Below, piece by piece: positions 34,126 to 45,380 of a stretch of DNA of 64,000 bases; positions within the stretch are counted from its first letter, which is position 1; each line of letters starts with the position of its first letter. The position numbers and the translations under genes were made by a program. Under the pieces are notes generated by a model. The model searched no databases, was not told where the DNA came from, and worked only from the letters and a program-made list of their open reading frames with translations. The stretch covers positions 74,955,721-75,019,720 of the forward strand of contig NC_134643.1 in the NCBI RefSeq assembly GCF_030463565.1, in the 5' to 3' direction. Source of the DNA: Pelecanus crispus. Lineage: Eukaryota > Chordata > Aves > Pelecaniformes > Pelecanidae.

Positions 34126-34862
34126 CCCCCTGGCTGGACCTTCCCCTTCACCTCCCTCCCACTTGCCTGGCCCTCAACTCCCAGAGCCCCGTATCTGTTG
34201 TGTAAGGGCAGCTGGGAAGGTGAAGGAGGCCGGGAAGGGATTCGCCTGCTACCCCAGGCAGGGACCTGTTTCCATTCCCCTCCATCTCTTGGAACCCCTC
34301 CTTCTGCTTGCCGGCAAGAGGGCAGGGGATCCTCCGCTCCTTGTGGGGCCTCCGCCTGCTGCCCTGGCCCCAGGGACGGCAGGGTGCGGCTCCACCAGTC
34401 TATCTCCCTCTCGCACTCCCTGATACTCCTCAGCCTTCCCACCTCCTCCTTCAGCTCTGCCCCCAGGCTGAGCAGATCATCTCCCTGCTCACAGCGAAGA
34501 CATTTGCCGTCTCCGCTGCCCTGCGGTACAAGCGACAGGCCCAGGCACTCCCTGCAGCCAGACCTGGACGGCTGCGTGTTTGTGCGGGAGCTCCGTCTGG
34601 GTCGCGTCATTCCTTCTGGCAGAGGCTTTCGGGCGGGTGGTGACCATAGCTGCCAGGTGTTCTCCTGGGCGGACGATGACCACTGCCTGAGTTTCCCTGT
34701 GGAACTAGGAATGGGGGCATGCGGCCTTCCCTGCGCGCCCTGACCGCGCGAACTCCCGCGCCACGCCCTGCTTGCCCAGCCTGGTCGCTCGCGCTCCCTG
34801 GGGGCTGCTTTTGTAGGTGGGGGGGTTTGGCCGCCCTCACTCCTGGCCCCGCCCACGTGCAT
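34119..34862 (-). pseudogene. CR1 ORF1 N-terminal/5' region, low complexity
   Basis: 247-codon frame rich in Arg, Gly, Ser, Pro and Glu, with a Cys-containing stretch (KCLRCEQGDDL) that may be the remnant of a zinc-binding or coiled-coil segment (EVGRLRSIRECEREIDWW). It overlaps the downstream esterase frame by a few bases, so a frameshift probably separates parts of one original ORF1. Equivalent sequence in other copies lies at about 28280-28600 and 41241-41760. Confidence 0.65.
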
Positions 34863-35018
34863 CAGAGCTGCCGCACGTCAGCAGCTCGCACTTTCCCGCT
34901 CTTCCCCGCTCTAGGCGGGGGGCTTGGCTGGGCTGCCCGCTCTTGCCCTGCGCTTTTTGCTGCCTCAGCAAGGGTGCCCCGGCACGAGCGGCACCTCCGG
35001 AGCCCTTTGCCTTGGTGA

Positions 35019-35553
35019 CTCATAGAATGCTTTGGGTTGGAAGGGACCTTTAGAGGTCATCTAGCCCAAGCCCCCTGCAGTGAGCAGGGACAGCTTTAAC
35101 TAGATCAGGTTGCTCAGAGCCCCATCCAACCTGAACTTCAATGTTGCCAGGGATGGGGCCTTCACTACCTCGCTGGGCAACCTATTCCAGGGCTTCACCA
35201 CCCTCATTGTAAAAAATTTCTTTCTTATGTCTAGTCTAAATCTATTCTTCTTTAGTTTAAATCCATTATTCCTTGTTCTGTCACAACAGGCCTTGTTAAA
35301 AAGATTCTCTGCATCTTTCCTGTAGGCCCCCTTTAAGTACTGCAAGGGCACAATAAGGTCTCCCCACAGCCTTCTCTTCTCCAGGCTGAACAACCCCAAC
35401 TCTCTCAGCCTGGCCTCGTAGGAGAGGTGTTCCATCCGTCACATCATTTTGGTGGCCCTCCTCTGGACCCGCTCCAACAGTTCCATGTCCTTCTTGTGCT
35501 GAGGACTCCAAAGCTGGACATGATACTCCAGGTGAGGTCTCACCACAGCAGGG
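35019..35553 (-). mobile_element. CR1 3' fragment (element J)
   Basis: A 5'-truncated minus-strand CR1 of about 535 bp. Its tail edge (CATAGAATGCTTTGGG) abuts the 5' end of element I. It carries the ORF2 C-terminal end (35100-35435) and stops where the pentamer-repeat tail of element K begins. Same subfamily as F, H and L. Confidence 0.9.
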
Positions 35554-35594
35554 TAGAATAGAATAGAATAGAATAGAATAGAATAGAATAGAAT
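35554..35594. repeat. (TAGAA)n pentanucleotide microsatellite at a CR1 tail
   Basis: About eight perfect copies of a 5-bp unit over 41 bp. It sits where the octamer tail of CR1 element K should be. Confidence 0.95.
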
Positions 35595-38246
35595 CATTAA
35601 GGTTGGAAAAGACCTCTAAGATAATCTAGTCCAACCGTCAACCCAACAACACCATGCCTGCTAAATCATGTCCCAAAGTGCCATGTCTACACATTTTTTG
35701 AACACCCCCAGGGATGGTGACTCCACCACCTCTCTGGGCAGCCAGTTCCAATGCTTGACCACCCTCTCCGTAAAGAAATTTCTCCTAATTTCCAACCTAA
35801 ACCTCCCCTGGTGCAGCTTAAGCCCATTTCCTCTCGTCCTATCGCTAACTACATGGGAGAAGAGATCAACACCCACCTCACTACAACCTCCTTTCAGGTA
35901 GTTGTAGAAAGCAATAAGGTCTCCCCTCAGCCTCCTCTTCTCTAGGCTAAACAACCCCAGTTCCCTCAGCCGCTCCTCATAAGGCCTGTGCTCCAGACCC
36001 TTCACCAGCCTTGTTGCCCTTCTCTGAACACGCTCCAGCACCTCAATGTCTTTCTTGTATTGAGGGGCCCAAAACTGAACACCATATTCGAGTGTGCGGC
36101 CACACCAGTGCAGAGTACAGGGGCACGACCACTTCCCTGCTCCTGCTGGCCACACTCTTCCTGATACAAGCCAGGATGCTGTTGGCCTTCTTGGCCACCT
36201 GGGCACACTGCTGGTTCATGTTCAGCCGGCTGTCTACCAACACCCCCAGGTCCTTTTCGGCCAGGCAGCTTTCCAGCCACTCTTCCTCAAGCTGGTAGCA
36301 TTGCATGGAGTGCTTGTGACCCAAGTGCAGGACCTGGCACTTGGCCTTGTTAAACCTCATACAATTGTCTTTGGCCCATTGACCCAGCCTGTCTAGATCC
36401 CTCTGCAGACCCTTCCTACCCTCGAGCAGATCGACACTCCCACCCAGCTTGGTGTCATCTGCAAACTTACTGAGGGCACACTCAATCCCCTCATGCAGAT
36501 CATCGATAAAGATATTAAACAAGACTGGCCCCAAAACAGAGCCCTGGGGAACACCACTTGTGACCAGTCACCAACTCGATTTAACTCCATTTACCACAAC
36601 TCTCTGGGTTCAGCCACCCAGCCAGTTTTTTACCCAGTGAAGACTACGCCCGTCCACGCCATGAGCTGCCAGCTTCCCAAGGAGAATGCTCTGGGAGACT
36701 GTGTCAAAGGTTTTGCTGAAGTGCAGGTAGATGACATCCACAGCACTTCCTTCATCCACTATGTGGGTCACCAGGTCATAAAAGGAGATCAGGTTGGTCA
36801 AGCAGGACTTGCCTTTCATGAACCCATGCTGGCTGGGCCTGATCCCCTGGTTGACCTGCACTTGCCTGTTGAGTTCACTCAATATGAACCTCTCCATAAT
36901 CTTTCCCGGCACCGAGATCAGGCTGACAGGCCTGTAGTTTCCTGGGTACTCCTTCCAGCCCTTCTTGTAGATGGGCGTCACATTGGCAAGCCTCCAGTCA
37001 TCAGGGACCTCCCCTGTTAACCACGACTGCTGATAGATGATGGAAAGTGGCTTGGTGAGCTCCTCTGCCAGCTCCATCAATACTCTTGGGTGGATCCCAT
37101 CCAGCTCCATAGACTTGTGAGTGTCCAGGTGGCACAGCAGGTCATTCACTGCTTCCTCCTGGACTATGAGGGCTCCATTCTACTCCCCATCCCTGTCTTC
37201 CAGCTCAGGGGCCTGAGTACCCTGGGGATGACTGGTCTGGCTGTTAAACACAGAGGCAAAGAAGGCGTTAAATACCTCAGCCTTTTCCTTGTCCTCGGTG
37301 ACAATGTTCCCCCCCACATCCAGCAAGGGATGGAGATTCTCCTTGGCTCTCCTTTTATTGCTGATGTACTTATAAAAGCATTTTTTATTATCTTTTACAG
37401 CATTGGCCAGATTAACTTCTTGCTGGGCTTTTGCTATTCTCATTTCCTCCCTGCATGATCTAACAAGATCCCTGTACTCCTCCTGAGTTGCCTGCCCCTT
37501 CTTCCAAAGGCGGTAGACTCTCCTTTTTTCCCTGAGTCCCCGCAAAAGCTCCCTATTCAGCCAGGGCTGTCGTTTTCCCCGCCAGTTGGTCTTACGGCAC
37601 ACGGGGACAGCCCGCTCCTGCGCCCTTAAGACTTCCTTCTTGAAGAAGGCCCAGCCTTCCTGGACCCCTTTGCCTTTCAGGACTGCCTCCCAAGGGACTT
37701 TCCCAACCAGGGTCCTGAAGAGGCCAAAGTCTGCCCTCCGGAAGTCCATGGTAACAGTTTTGCTGCCCCTCCACTTGGCATTGCCCAGAATTGAGAACTC
37801 TATCATATCATGATCGCTAAGCCCAAGATGGCCTCCGACCACGACATCTCCCACAAGCCCTTCTCTGTTAGTAAACAGCAGGTCAAGCGAGGCACCTCCC
37901 CTGGTAGGCTCACTTACCAGCTGTGTCAGGAAGTTATCCTCCACACACTCCAGGAACCTCCTAGAGTGTTTCCTCTCTGCTGTGTTGTATTTCCAGCAGA
38001 TGTCCAGCCAGTTGGAGTTTGAAGTCCCCCACGAGAATAAGAGCTAGCAATTGTGAGAATTCGGCCAGCTGCTTATAGAATGCTTCATCTACCTCTTCAT
38101 GCTGGTTGGGTGGTCTATAACAGACTCCCAGCAGGATATCTGCCTTGTTGGTCTTCCCCATCATCCTTACCCTTAAGCACTCAACCTTATCATCACAATC
38201 GTTGAACTCTACACAATCAAAACACTCCCTAACATACAGAGCCACC
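35595..38246 (-). mobile_element. CR1 element K, near full length: 3' UTR and ORF2
   Basis: A minus-strand CR1 closely similar to element I over its length. Broken ORF2 frames are 35661-36206, 36043-36534, 36610-37149, 37180-37944 and 37961-38245. They show reverse transcriptase ([10 protein letters not shown]) and endonuclease ([17 protein letters not shown]) strings. It shares with element I the 1-base insertion near 36089 and the premature TAG at 37180-37182. It is interrupted by a solo LTR at 38247. Confidence 0.93.
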
Positions 38247-38971
38247 TGTCACGACCCGAACTGGACTATCCAGAGAGGATCATGGAGGTTCTGTGATTCC
38301 CTTGGGCTACATTAAGGAGAAACAACACCAAATGATCAATTAAACATGTTGTTGATGGTAAACACCAACCTGAACTTGGAAAGCATAATGGTAGGCAACC
38401 CGAATCAGGAAAGCACAACGATAAGCAACGTGGGTTCTAATTCAAATACTTATAAGAGGAAAGGAAAAGGAAGAAAGAGAAGAGAGAGAGATATCACCAC
38501 CCTTGTATCCCGCGATGTTGATGAAAAACGCAGATGTCCTCCAGCGGTGGGCACACTGCTCCCGGAGCACAGGGCCTCCGGCTGCACCAGCAGCAAGCTG
38601 GGGAGGCTGGTCCAGAGCAGGGGTGGCAGCAGCAGCGTGGGGTCCTCTGATGGTGGGGGTGCACACGTGGCTCCTCAAAGTTGTGTCTTTTATAGGCCAG
38701 TCTGCGCCTCTAGTCTCACCCCGCCTGAGGCTTGTTCCAGAAATGTTTTCCATCTTCTGCGCAGGTGCCACTGGGGGCGGGTGGTCGCAAGGGGTCTTTC
38801 AGGGGTCTTTTGGGTGGTCATAAGCCCCTTCCTCAAATGAACTCTGCATGACCTTTGGCAGTGGTACTATGCAGACCCCAATTTATCACTATGGAGACCT
38901 TAACTTGTCTCTGCAGACCTTAACTTGCCTCACCACAATGTTTGAGACGTTAACTCTTTCAGGCCCTGACA
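38247..38971 (-). mobile_element. Solo LTR of a second avian ERV family
   Basis: 725 bp bounded by TGTCACGA and CCCTGACA. It is flanked by the 5-bp duplication CCACC (38242-38246 and 38972-38976); excision restores the CR1 endonuclease sequence exactly. A TATAAAAG box on the minus strand (near 38688) suggests minus orientation. A purine-rich AG tract lies at 38455-38492. Confidence 0.9.
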
Positions 38972-40110
38972 CCACCCCACCGCCTCTCCTTCCTAGCCTA
39001 TCTTTTCTGAAGAGCTTATAGCCATCCATTGCAGCACTCCAGTCATGAGAGTCATCCCACCACGTTTCTGTGATGGCTACTAAGTCATAGCTATCCTGCT
39101 GCACAATGGCTTCCAGCTCCTCCTGTTTGTTGCCCATGCTGCGTACATTGGTGTAGATGCACTTGAGCTGAGCTGTCAATTTCACCCCCAACGTTGCCAT
39201 GCCACCCTCGGGCTCCTCTCTAGTGAGCCTGGTTATATCTCCTTCCCCTTTCGAACCTAGTTTAAAGCCCTCTTGATAAGTCCCACCAGCTCGTGAGTAA
39301 GAATCCTTTTCCCCTCTGGAGATAGCTGAACTCCATCTGCTGCCAGCAGGCAAGTAAACCTCCCCATGATCAAAAAACCCAAAATTCCACTGATGGCACC
39401 AGCTTCTGAGCCACTTGTTAATCAGCTGGGCTTTCTCGTTCCTTTCAGCATTCTTCCCTGCCACTGACAGGATAGAGGAAAACACTATCTGTGCTCCTGA
39501 TCCTTCAACCAATTGCCCCAGTGCCCTGAAGTCCCTTTTCATTGCTTTTGGACTTCTCTCTGCAATCTCATTACTGCCAACCTGCATAACCAACAGTGGG
39601 TAATAATCAGAGGGCCGTACCACATCAGGGAGTTTCTTAGTAATGTCTCTAACCCAGGCCCCAGGGAGGCAGCAGACTTCCCCGTGGGATGGGTCTGGAT
39701 GGCATCTTGGGCCCTCTGTTCCCCACAGGAGGGAATCGCCTACGAAAATTACCCTCCTTCTTTTCTTAACAGAAGCAGTCATAATGCATGGGGCTGACTC
39801 ACTCACCCTAGGCAACCCTCTGGATGGACCTTCATCTACATGCTTATTTGCCTGGCCCTCAAGTTCCAGAGCCCCATATCTGTTGTGTAAGGGCAACTGG
39901 GAAGGTGAGGGAGGCTGGGAGGGGATTCGCCTGCTACCCCAGGCAGGGACCAGTTTCCATTCCCCCCCGTCTCCTAGGTCCCCTCCTTCTGCTTGCTGGC
40001 AAGAGGGTAGGGGATCCTCTGCTCCTTGTGGGGCCTCCATCTGCTGCCTTGGCCCCAGGGATGGTAGGGTGTTGCTCTACCAATCTATCTTCCTTTCGCA
40101 CTCCCTGATA
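38972..40110 (-). mobile_element. CR1 element K: endonuclease start and ORF1
   Basis: Continuation of element K. The frame 38889-40040 (383 codons; its 3' end is in the LTR) runs from ORF1 straight into the start of ORF2, because an indel within ORF1 (around 39350) places the ORF1 end in the ORF2 frame. It includes FVGDSLLWGTEG (esterase nucleophile block), QVGSNEI and AITETWWDD. The heptamer at the ORF1 end is kept at 39260-39266. In the esterase terminal block the original frame reads D-G-V-Q-L-S, Gln in place of His. Confidence 0.9.
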
Positions 40111-41240
40111 GAATCATAGAATCATCGAATCACAGAATGCTTTGGGCTGGAAGGGACCTTTAGAGGTCATCTAGCCCAACCCCCCTGCAGTGAGCAGGGA
40201 CAGCTTTAACTAGATCAGGGTGCTCAGAGCCCCATCCAACCTGACCTTCAATGTTGCCAGGGATGGGGCCTCCACTACCTCGCTGGGCAACCTGTTCCAG
40301 GGCTTCACCAACCTCATTGTAAAAAATTTCTTTCTTATGTCTAGTCTAAATCTATTCTTCTTTAGTTTAAATCCATTATTCCTTGTTCTGTCACAACAGG
40401 CCTTGCTAAAAAGATTGTCCCCATCCTTCCTATAGGCCCCCTTTAAGTACTGAAAGGGCACAATAAGGTCTCCCCACAGCCTTCTCCAGGCTGAACAACC
40501 CCAACTCTCTCAGCCTGGCCTCGTAGGAGAGGTGTTCCATCCGTCACATCATTTTGGTGGCCCTCCTCTGGACCCGCTCCAACAGGTCCATGTCCTTCTT
40601 GTGCTGAGGGCCCCAGAGCTGGACGCAGTGCTCCAGGTTAGGTCTCACCAGAGCAGAGTAGAGGGGCAGAATCACCTCCCTCGACCTGCTGGCCACGCTT
40701 CTTTTGATGCAGCCCAGGATACGGTTGGCTTTCTGGGCTGCAAGCGCACATTGCTGGCTCATGTCCAGCTTTTCATCCACCAGTATCCCCAAGTCCTTCT
40801 CCACAGGGCTGCTCTCAATCCCTTCATCCCCCAAATGTATTGATATCAGGGGTTGCCCCAACCCAGGTGCAGGACCTTGCATTTGGCCTTGTTGAATCTC
40901 ATGAGGTTCACACAGGCCCACCTCTCCAGCTTGTCCAGGTCCCTCTGGATGACATCTCGTCCTCCTGGTGTGTCAACCACACCTCTCATCTTGGTGTCAT
41001 CTGCAAACCTGCTGAGGGTGCACTCAATCCCACTGTCTATGTCATTGATGAAGATGTTAAACAGCATTGGTCCTAGTACAGACCCCTGAGGACTCCACTT
41101 GTCACCAGTCTCCATTTGGACATCAAGCCATTGACCACTACCCTCTGGATGCAACCATCCACCCAATTCCTTATCCACTGAACAGTCCACCCATCAAATC
41201 CATATCTCCCCAGTTTAGAGAAGGATGTTGTGGGGGACTA
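40111..41240 (-). mobile_element. CR1 nested in element K (element L)
   Basis: A 1.13-kb 5'-truncated minus-strand CR1, very similar to the 3' part of element F (22431-23520). Tail AATCATAGAATCATCGAATCACAG, then broken frames 40210-40461, 40544-40921 and 40846-41190 (SRFADDTK). It interrupts ORF1 of element K: left side ...CTCCCTGATA, right side CTCCTTAGCC..., contiguous in element I (CTGATACTCCTCAGCC). Any target duplication is at most about 2 bp. Confidence 0.9.
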
Positions 41241-41822
41241 CTCCTTAGCCTTTCCACTTCGTCTTTCGGCTCTGCCACCAGGCTGAGCAGATGATTCACC
41301 TGGTCACACAGAAGACAGCTGTTGCCTGTGCTGCCCTCCGATACGAGTGACAGGCTCAGGCACTCCCCGCAGCCAGAGACCTGGACGGCTGTGCGTTTGT
41401 GTGTGGGAGCTCTGTCCACATTCCTTCTGGTGACGGCTTTCGGGTGAGTGGAAACCATAGCTGCTAGGTGCTCTCCTGGGAGGGCGATGACCAGTAGCTG
41501 AGTTTCCCTTTAGAGCCAGGAGAGACACTTCGCCTTCCCCGCACGAACTGACGCACCGTGCCCTTCTGATGCGCCATGCCCTGGTCCCTCGCACTGCCTG
41601 GGGGCTGCCTTTGTATGTGAGGGGGTTTGGCCGCCATCACTCCTGTCCCCACCCACGCTGGGTCAGAGCTGCCTCTCGTCAGGAGCTCGCTCTTTCCTGC
41701 TCTGGTGCGGGCTGGGGTACCCTCTCTCTCCCCGTGCCTTTGCCTTGGCACTTTTGCCACCAATTTGCCGCTTTAGGAAGGGTCCCCCGTCGCAAACCTC
41801 CACTCCAGAGCCCTTCGCCTCG
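41241..41822 (-). mobile_element. CR1 element K: 5' region and 5' terminus
   Basis: Upstream ORF1 and 5' UTR of element K, resuming after the nested element and ending at CAGAGCCCTTCGCCTC. The three parts of K sum to about 4.4 kb, matching element I, so this is a full-length insertion. It contains the GC-rich 5' UTR that in full-length CR1s would hold the internal promoter. Confidence 0.88.
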
Positions 41823-41879
41823 CTGGCTTTGCTGAAATCCTAAAGGAGCAAGCAGACATCCCTTATTACATGCCTGAAC

Positions 41880-42290
41880 TTGTGCTATATGTAAAAAAAA
41901 GTCTTTGTTTTATCTCACGCAGAACTGCTATGTGGACCCTCACGGTATTGCTTTTGATCTCTGCATGCTGTATATCAGGGAACATGAAGTGCCGGACATC
42001 TCTGCCCTCCAGCAGCACCGAAGCTCCTCTTCATGTGCTACATCACATAACTGGACTGTTTGGTGAAATTTGCACCACCATACATAAAGTATATGGGACT
42101 AGGGGTGGAACCTGATGACAGGACATCTCTGATGGTCCTAGCTCCAAGGTTACTGCTATCCTACACTTATTCTCACAATCAATATTTGTTTTATTACTCT
42201 TGTATTATTAATTTTAGTAATTGTTTTTTGTAAAATAATCTTTCTAGTAGCCAAAAAAACTTGCTGGTATAATCTGCAACTTACGGTATC
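41880..42290 (+). pseudogene. Endogenous retrovirus env remnant
   Basis: Immediately upstream of an LTR in the same orientation. A pyrimidine-rich tract ends in CACGCAG (41916-41922), resembling the env splice acceptor. It is followed 7 bp later by an ATG (41930-41932) opening a 61-codon frame with a hydrophobic, leucine-rich signal-peptide-like start and then a Cys-containing segment. After its stop (42113-42115) another frame carries a strongly hydrophobic membrane-spanning-like stretch (about 42175-42245) followed by a basic, Cys-containing tail running into the LTR. Surface and most of the transmembrane subunit are missing, so the gene is deleted and frameshifted. Identification as env rests on position and layout, not on a recognised motif. 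Confidence 0.5.
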
Positions 42291-42923
42291 TGTAGGAAAG
42301 GTCAACTGTATGTGGATCAAGGGGTGGAAGTTAGTCAACCTGACCGGAAGATCATTGTACATCGAGGAGTTAGTGATCCACAAAACAGCTGACCTGGGCT
42401 GGCCCAAGCCTGTGCTGTGCTGTACAGTGCTGCACATACAGCCTGGCCTTCAGGCTGTCCTGTGCTGCACACAGCCCTTGGCCACAGGAAGAACTTAGCC
42501 ACATAATTGTAACGAGGGGTCTGTTGTCAGCTCCCACTCAGTACTGGCGATTACATCACCTGGGTGGCCTTGCACTCTAAAAGTGCAGCAACAAGTTCTC
42601 ATGTGAACATCCTTTTTGTTTGACAGTAGAAACAATGAATAGAAATGTTTTCTTGTAGGAAAATCCTGTAAGACCTCAAAAGACCACAGTGCTGGGTAAC
42701 CTTTCCACCAACGGGATCTGTATGGTGTGCCTCGTTGGAAACCCATTCAATGCCGCACAACTCAGAGCTCCCAGCATCTAGAGGGATGTGAGATTATCTA
42801 TACTAGCCTCTTTTTTGTTGTAGTGTTAGCTCCAATAAATGTCATTTTAAGTGATACTTTACAGAGTCTGAGTGCTTTTTTTACTGGAATCATAATGAAC
42901 TAGCACCTCCTGGTGCCAAAACA
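42291..42923 (+). mobile_element. Retroviral 3' LTR (same family as 16750-17356)
   Basis: About 630 bp, possibly bounded by TGTAGG and AAAACA. It shares long blocks with the degenerate copy at 16750-17356. An intact AATAAA lies at 42834-42839 and TG-rich sequence follows, consistent with plus orientation. Env-like sequence precedes it, so it is read as a 3' LTR. Exact ends are uncertain because no target duplication was identified. Confidence 0.7.
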
Positions 42924-45380
42924 TTCAGGTGCTTCTGGAAGAAGCAAGTCTGTAGTTTTAAAAATCATTCAGATTAACCACAATGATAATATTACATATT
43001 CTGCCTTTATGTGAACCAAGTACTAACTGACAAAAAAATCTTCTTGGAAACTTTAATGTCACTCAGCCTGTAAAATGTTTTGTGATCTTTTAAGTCTCTA
43101 TCACTTCTCTGATCCCCTTCCAAAGGCCAATCAAATAGTATGTAATTTTAAGTTCATCTTTATCATTCAATCAGTGGATTGGACATCTCTTGCCTCCCTC
43201 TGCTCTCACTGAACAATTTTTCCATCTGCTTGAGGAATGGAAGACAGTGAATAAAAAAGAATTCCTTATAGTATGTATCGCTATAAAGGCTTTATTGTCA
43301 TATTCTGTACATTAATTCATAATTCATGAGTGATACATTACTCATATTCCCAGACAAAACCTACCATCTCGGCCCAAATCAACAAAGGCCGACAGACATC
43401 TGAGATGCCCAAACACACTCGCAGAAAAGGAAGGATGATGGAAATGCAAAGTACGTCACCACTAGCAGGCAGCGTGATCGGCTTTTCATAACAGAGCCAT
43501 GATCTAGCAGGCCTTGCTCTGTGCCAAAGCACAGTGGCCATTTAGCAGAGGATGCAGGGTAGAAGAGACCCAGTCAACCTCTAACTGTACATGTCATTTT
43601 TTTTCCTTCACAGAAAAATTACTGTGTTTTACAGACAAGTGAATTTCTTCCAGAATTTCTTCAAGGACTCCCCCAGGTCAACACCCACCCCATCTATGGA
43701 CTGCAGCAAGGATTTGGCTACTGGAGTTTGGGGTGGTTATGACAGTCACACTTATATTTAGATTGTCATTGTTGGATAAGCAAAGTCATGCATTGAAGGT
43801 TAAGCACACACTGATAACGAGTGACATAGGCACCGTGATGGGTGCGCAGTGATTTTCAGAGTTCCTCAGGGAACATTAGGATTTCTCATTTAATAAAGAA
43901 TAAAACCTACTTAATGATTACCATCTACTTTCATGGTCTCACATCCTCTGCTACTCCTTTGTAAAGCGTATGCACTAAGCTTCGTAAGAAGTGTCAGGAA
44001 TGAATTCACAATGGGTTACTGATACTAAAGCCAAGTTCATTACATCCCCTACACAAATTAAACGTTATTAATCTGGAAAAGTTGTTACAGATCTGCCTTG
44101 CCGTCAGTTAGGAACTAAGAAGGTATGCTGTAATTGTAAGCAACTAATTTGCCCCATTGTGTCCAAAATGGCTTTTTGCATTTTTTGTGAATGGAGGCAG
44201 TAACAACTTTTCTTAGTTTGCACAAGCAAACACTCTAAGTAAAATGAGAATTTCTCCATCATTTATCATATACTGCAGAACAAAATCCTTGGAAGGTATT
44301 CTTGTACTTGATGACGCAAGTCTATCCAATTTCTTGCACTGTTTAGGTCATGTCATTTACTCAGGTAATTTCCAGTGGAATGGGATGTGTTCAGAGAACA
44401 GAATTTAGTTTATGACCAAAACGGACAGCAATTGTCTGGGCTGTGAAATTACCTTCAATGCTAGGAAAAAAAGTTACTTCTTAAAAAAAAGACAAAATGA
44501 AAGTATTTATAACTAACTGCCATAAGGAAGTGGCTGTGTTGAAGACTGTGATTGATGTCCTGATAGCAACAGGAATGTCTGAAAAGGCATCGACCATAAA
44601 ATAGCGTTCATTTTCTGTGGTGCACGCCAATTAGTAGTTTTATCTTTATATAGCTTATCCCTTCTTCTAAGGGGGGAAAAAGCATTGAAGGTTAGTTTTA
44701 GAATGAAAATAATACAAATATGCTGAAAACTCTAGGGTAAACCAGACTGCAAAAGCTTCAACTCATTTTGAGCAGCTCATATCAAACTATAGGCATTGCT
44801 GGGCAGGTTATCCCATGTCAATTTATTTCCTTACTTTGACACACTTCTCATGTTGCAGTACCACACTTCTTATCCAAGTCTCAAAAACGAAGAAGGAAAA
44901 CAGCAAAGTCATTTTGCTCCAGTGGCCAAAGAGAAAACTGAGGGTTCACCACCACCGAACCCGGGCACGGCTTGGCTACGTCCTTGCTTGACAGCAACAG
45001 ACACCCGGCGGGGAAGCACCAGGTGCCTCCCTATGGTCACACCTTGTGAAGGGAGGGTTACAGGTAGGGAGAGGAACAACTCAGAGACATCAGCTCCATG
45101 TTCATCTTCACACCAGGGTCTAAATTACACTTTTAGCATTGTGTCCAAAACTGGTGGGAGGTGGGGAGACCTCGGGAAAATGCAGTCTCTCACATTTCCG
45201 TGTTTCTTTTTCCTGATTTGCGGTGAAGGAATGAAGAAAGGCCTGAATGTAATTTTTTTTTCCCTTCAATTTTTATTATAACTATTTGCTATCTGTTCTC
45301 TTTGGTCCCTTGACAAAGTCCATCAAAATCCTCCAGCATTCAGGCCTGCGAAGTTCTCGCCCTGGCAAGGGGCGAAAGTA
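42924..45380. other. Intergenic DNA upstream of PYROXD1
   Basis: No gene or assigned repeat. A 161-codon frame at 44796-45281 opens at a TTG, has no recognisable domain and is not called. A GC shift begins at about 45330. Confidence 0.55.

Larger units (their letters stand above)
31721..35018 (-). mobile_element. CR1 element I, near full length: ORF2 N-terminal half, ORF1 and 5' end
   Basis: Contains frames 31624-32160 (reverse transcriptase N-terminal part), 32230-32952 and 32921-33556 (endonuclease), 33559-34125 (ORF1 esterase domain) and 34119-34862 (upstream ORF1, charged and low complexity). It ends at GGAGCCCTTTGCC, the common 5' terminus. Excluding both LTRs the element is about 4.44 kb, the length of a full CR1. 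It is inactivated by an in-frame TAG near 32230-32232 (shared with element K) and by frame breaks. Confidence 0.92.

Noticed and set aside
35554..35594. CRISPR-like or regulatory direct repeats
   Set aside because: A simple pentanucleotide microsatellite at a CR1 tail in an animal genome; there are no spacers.
44796..45281. 161-codon open frame just upstream of PYROXD1
   Set aside because: Opens at a TTG, low complexity, no recognisable domain, no splice signals, and it ends in a poly-T-derived stretch.
1..45300. IAPP or another gene expected upstream of PYROXD1 by vertebrate synteny
   Set aside because: From memory IAPP lies upstream of PYROXD1 in mammals. I looked for the conserved Cys-containing amylin core on both strands and found nothing; it probably lies outside the window.
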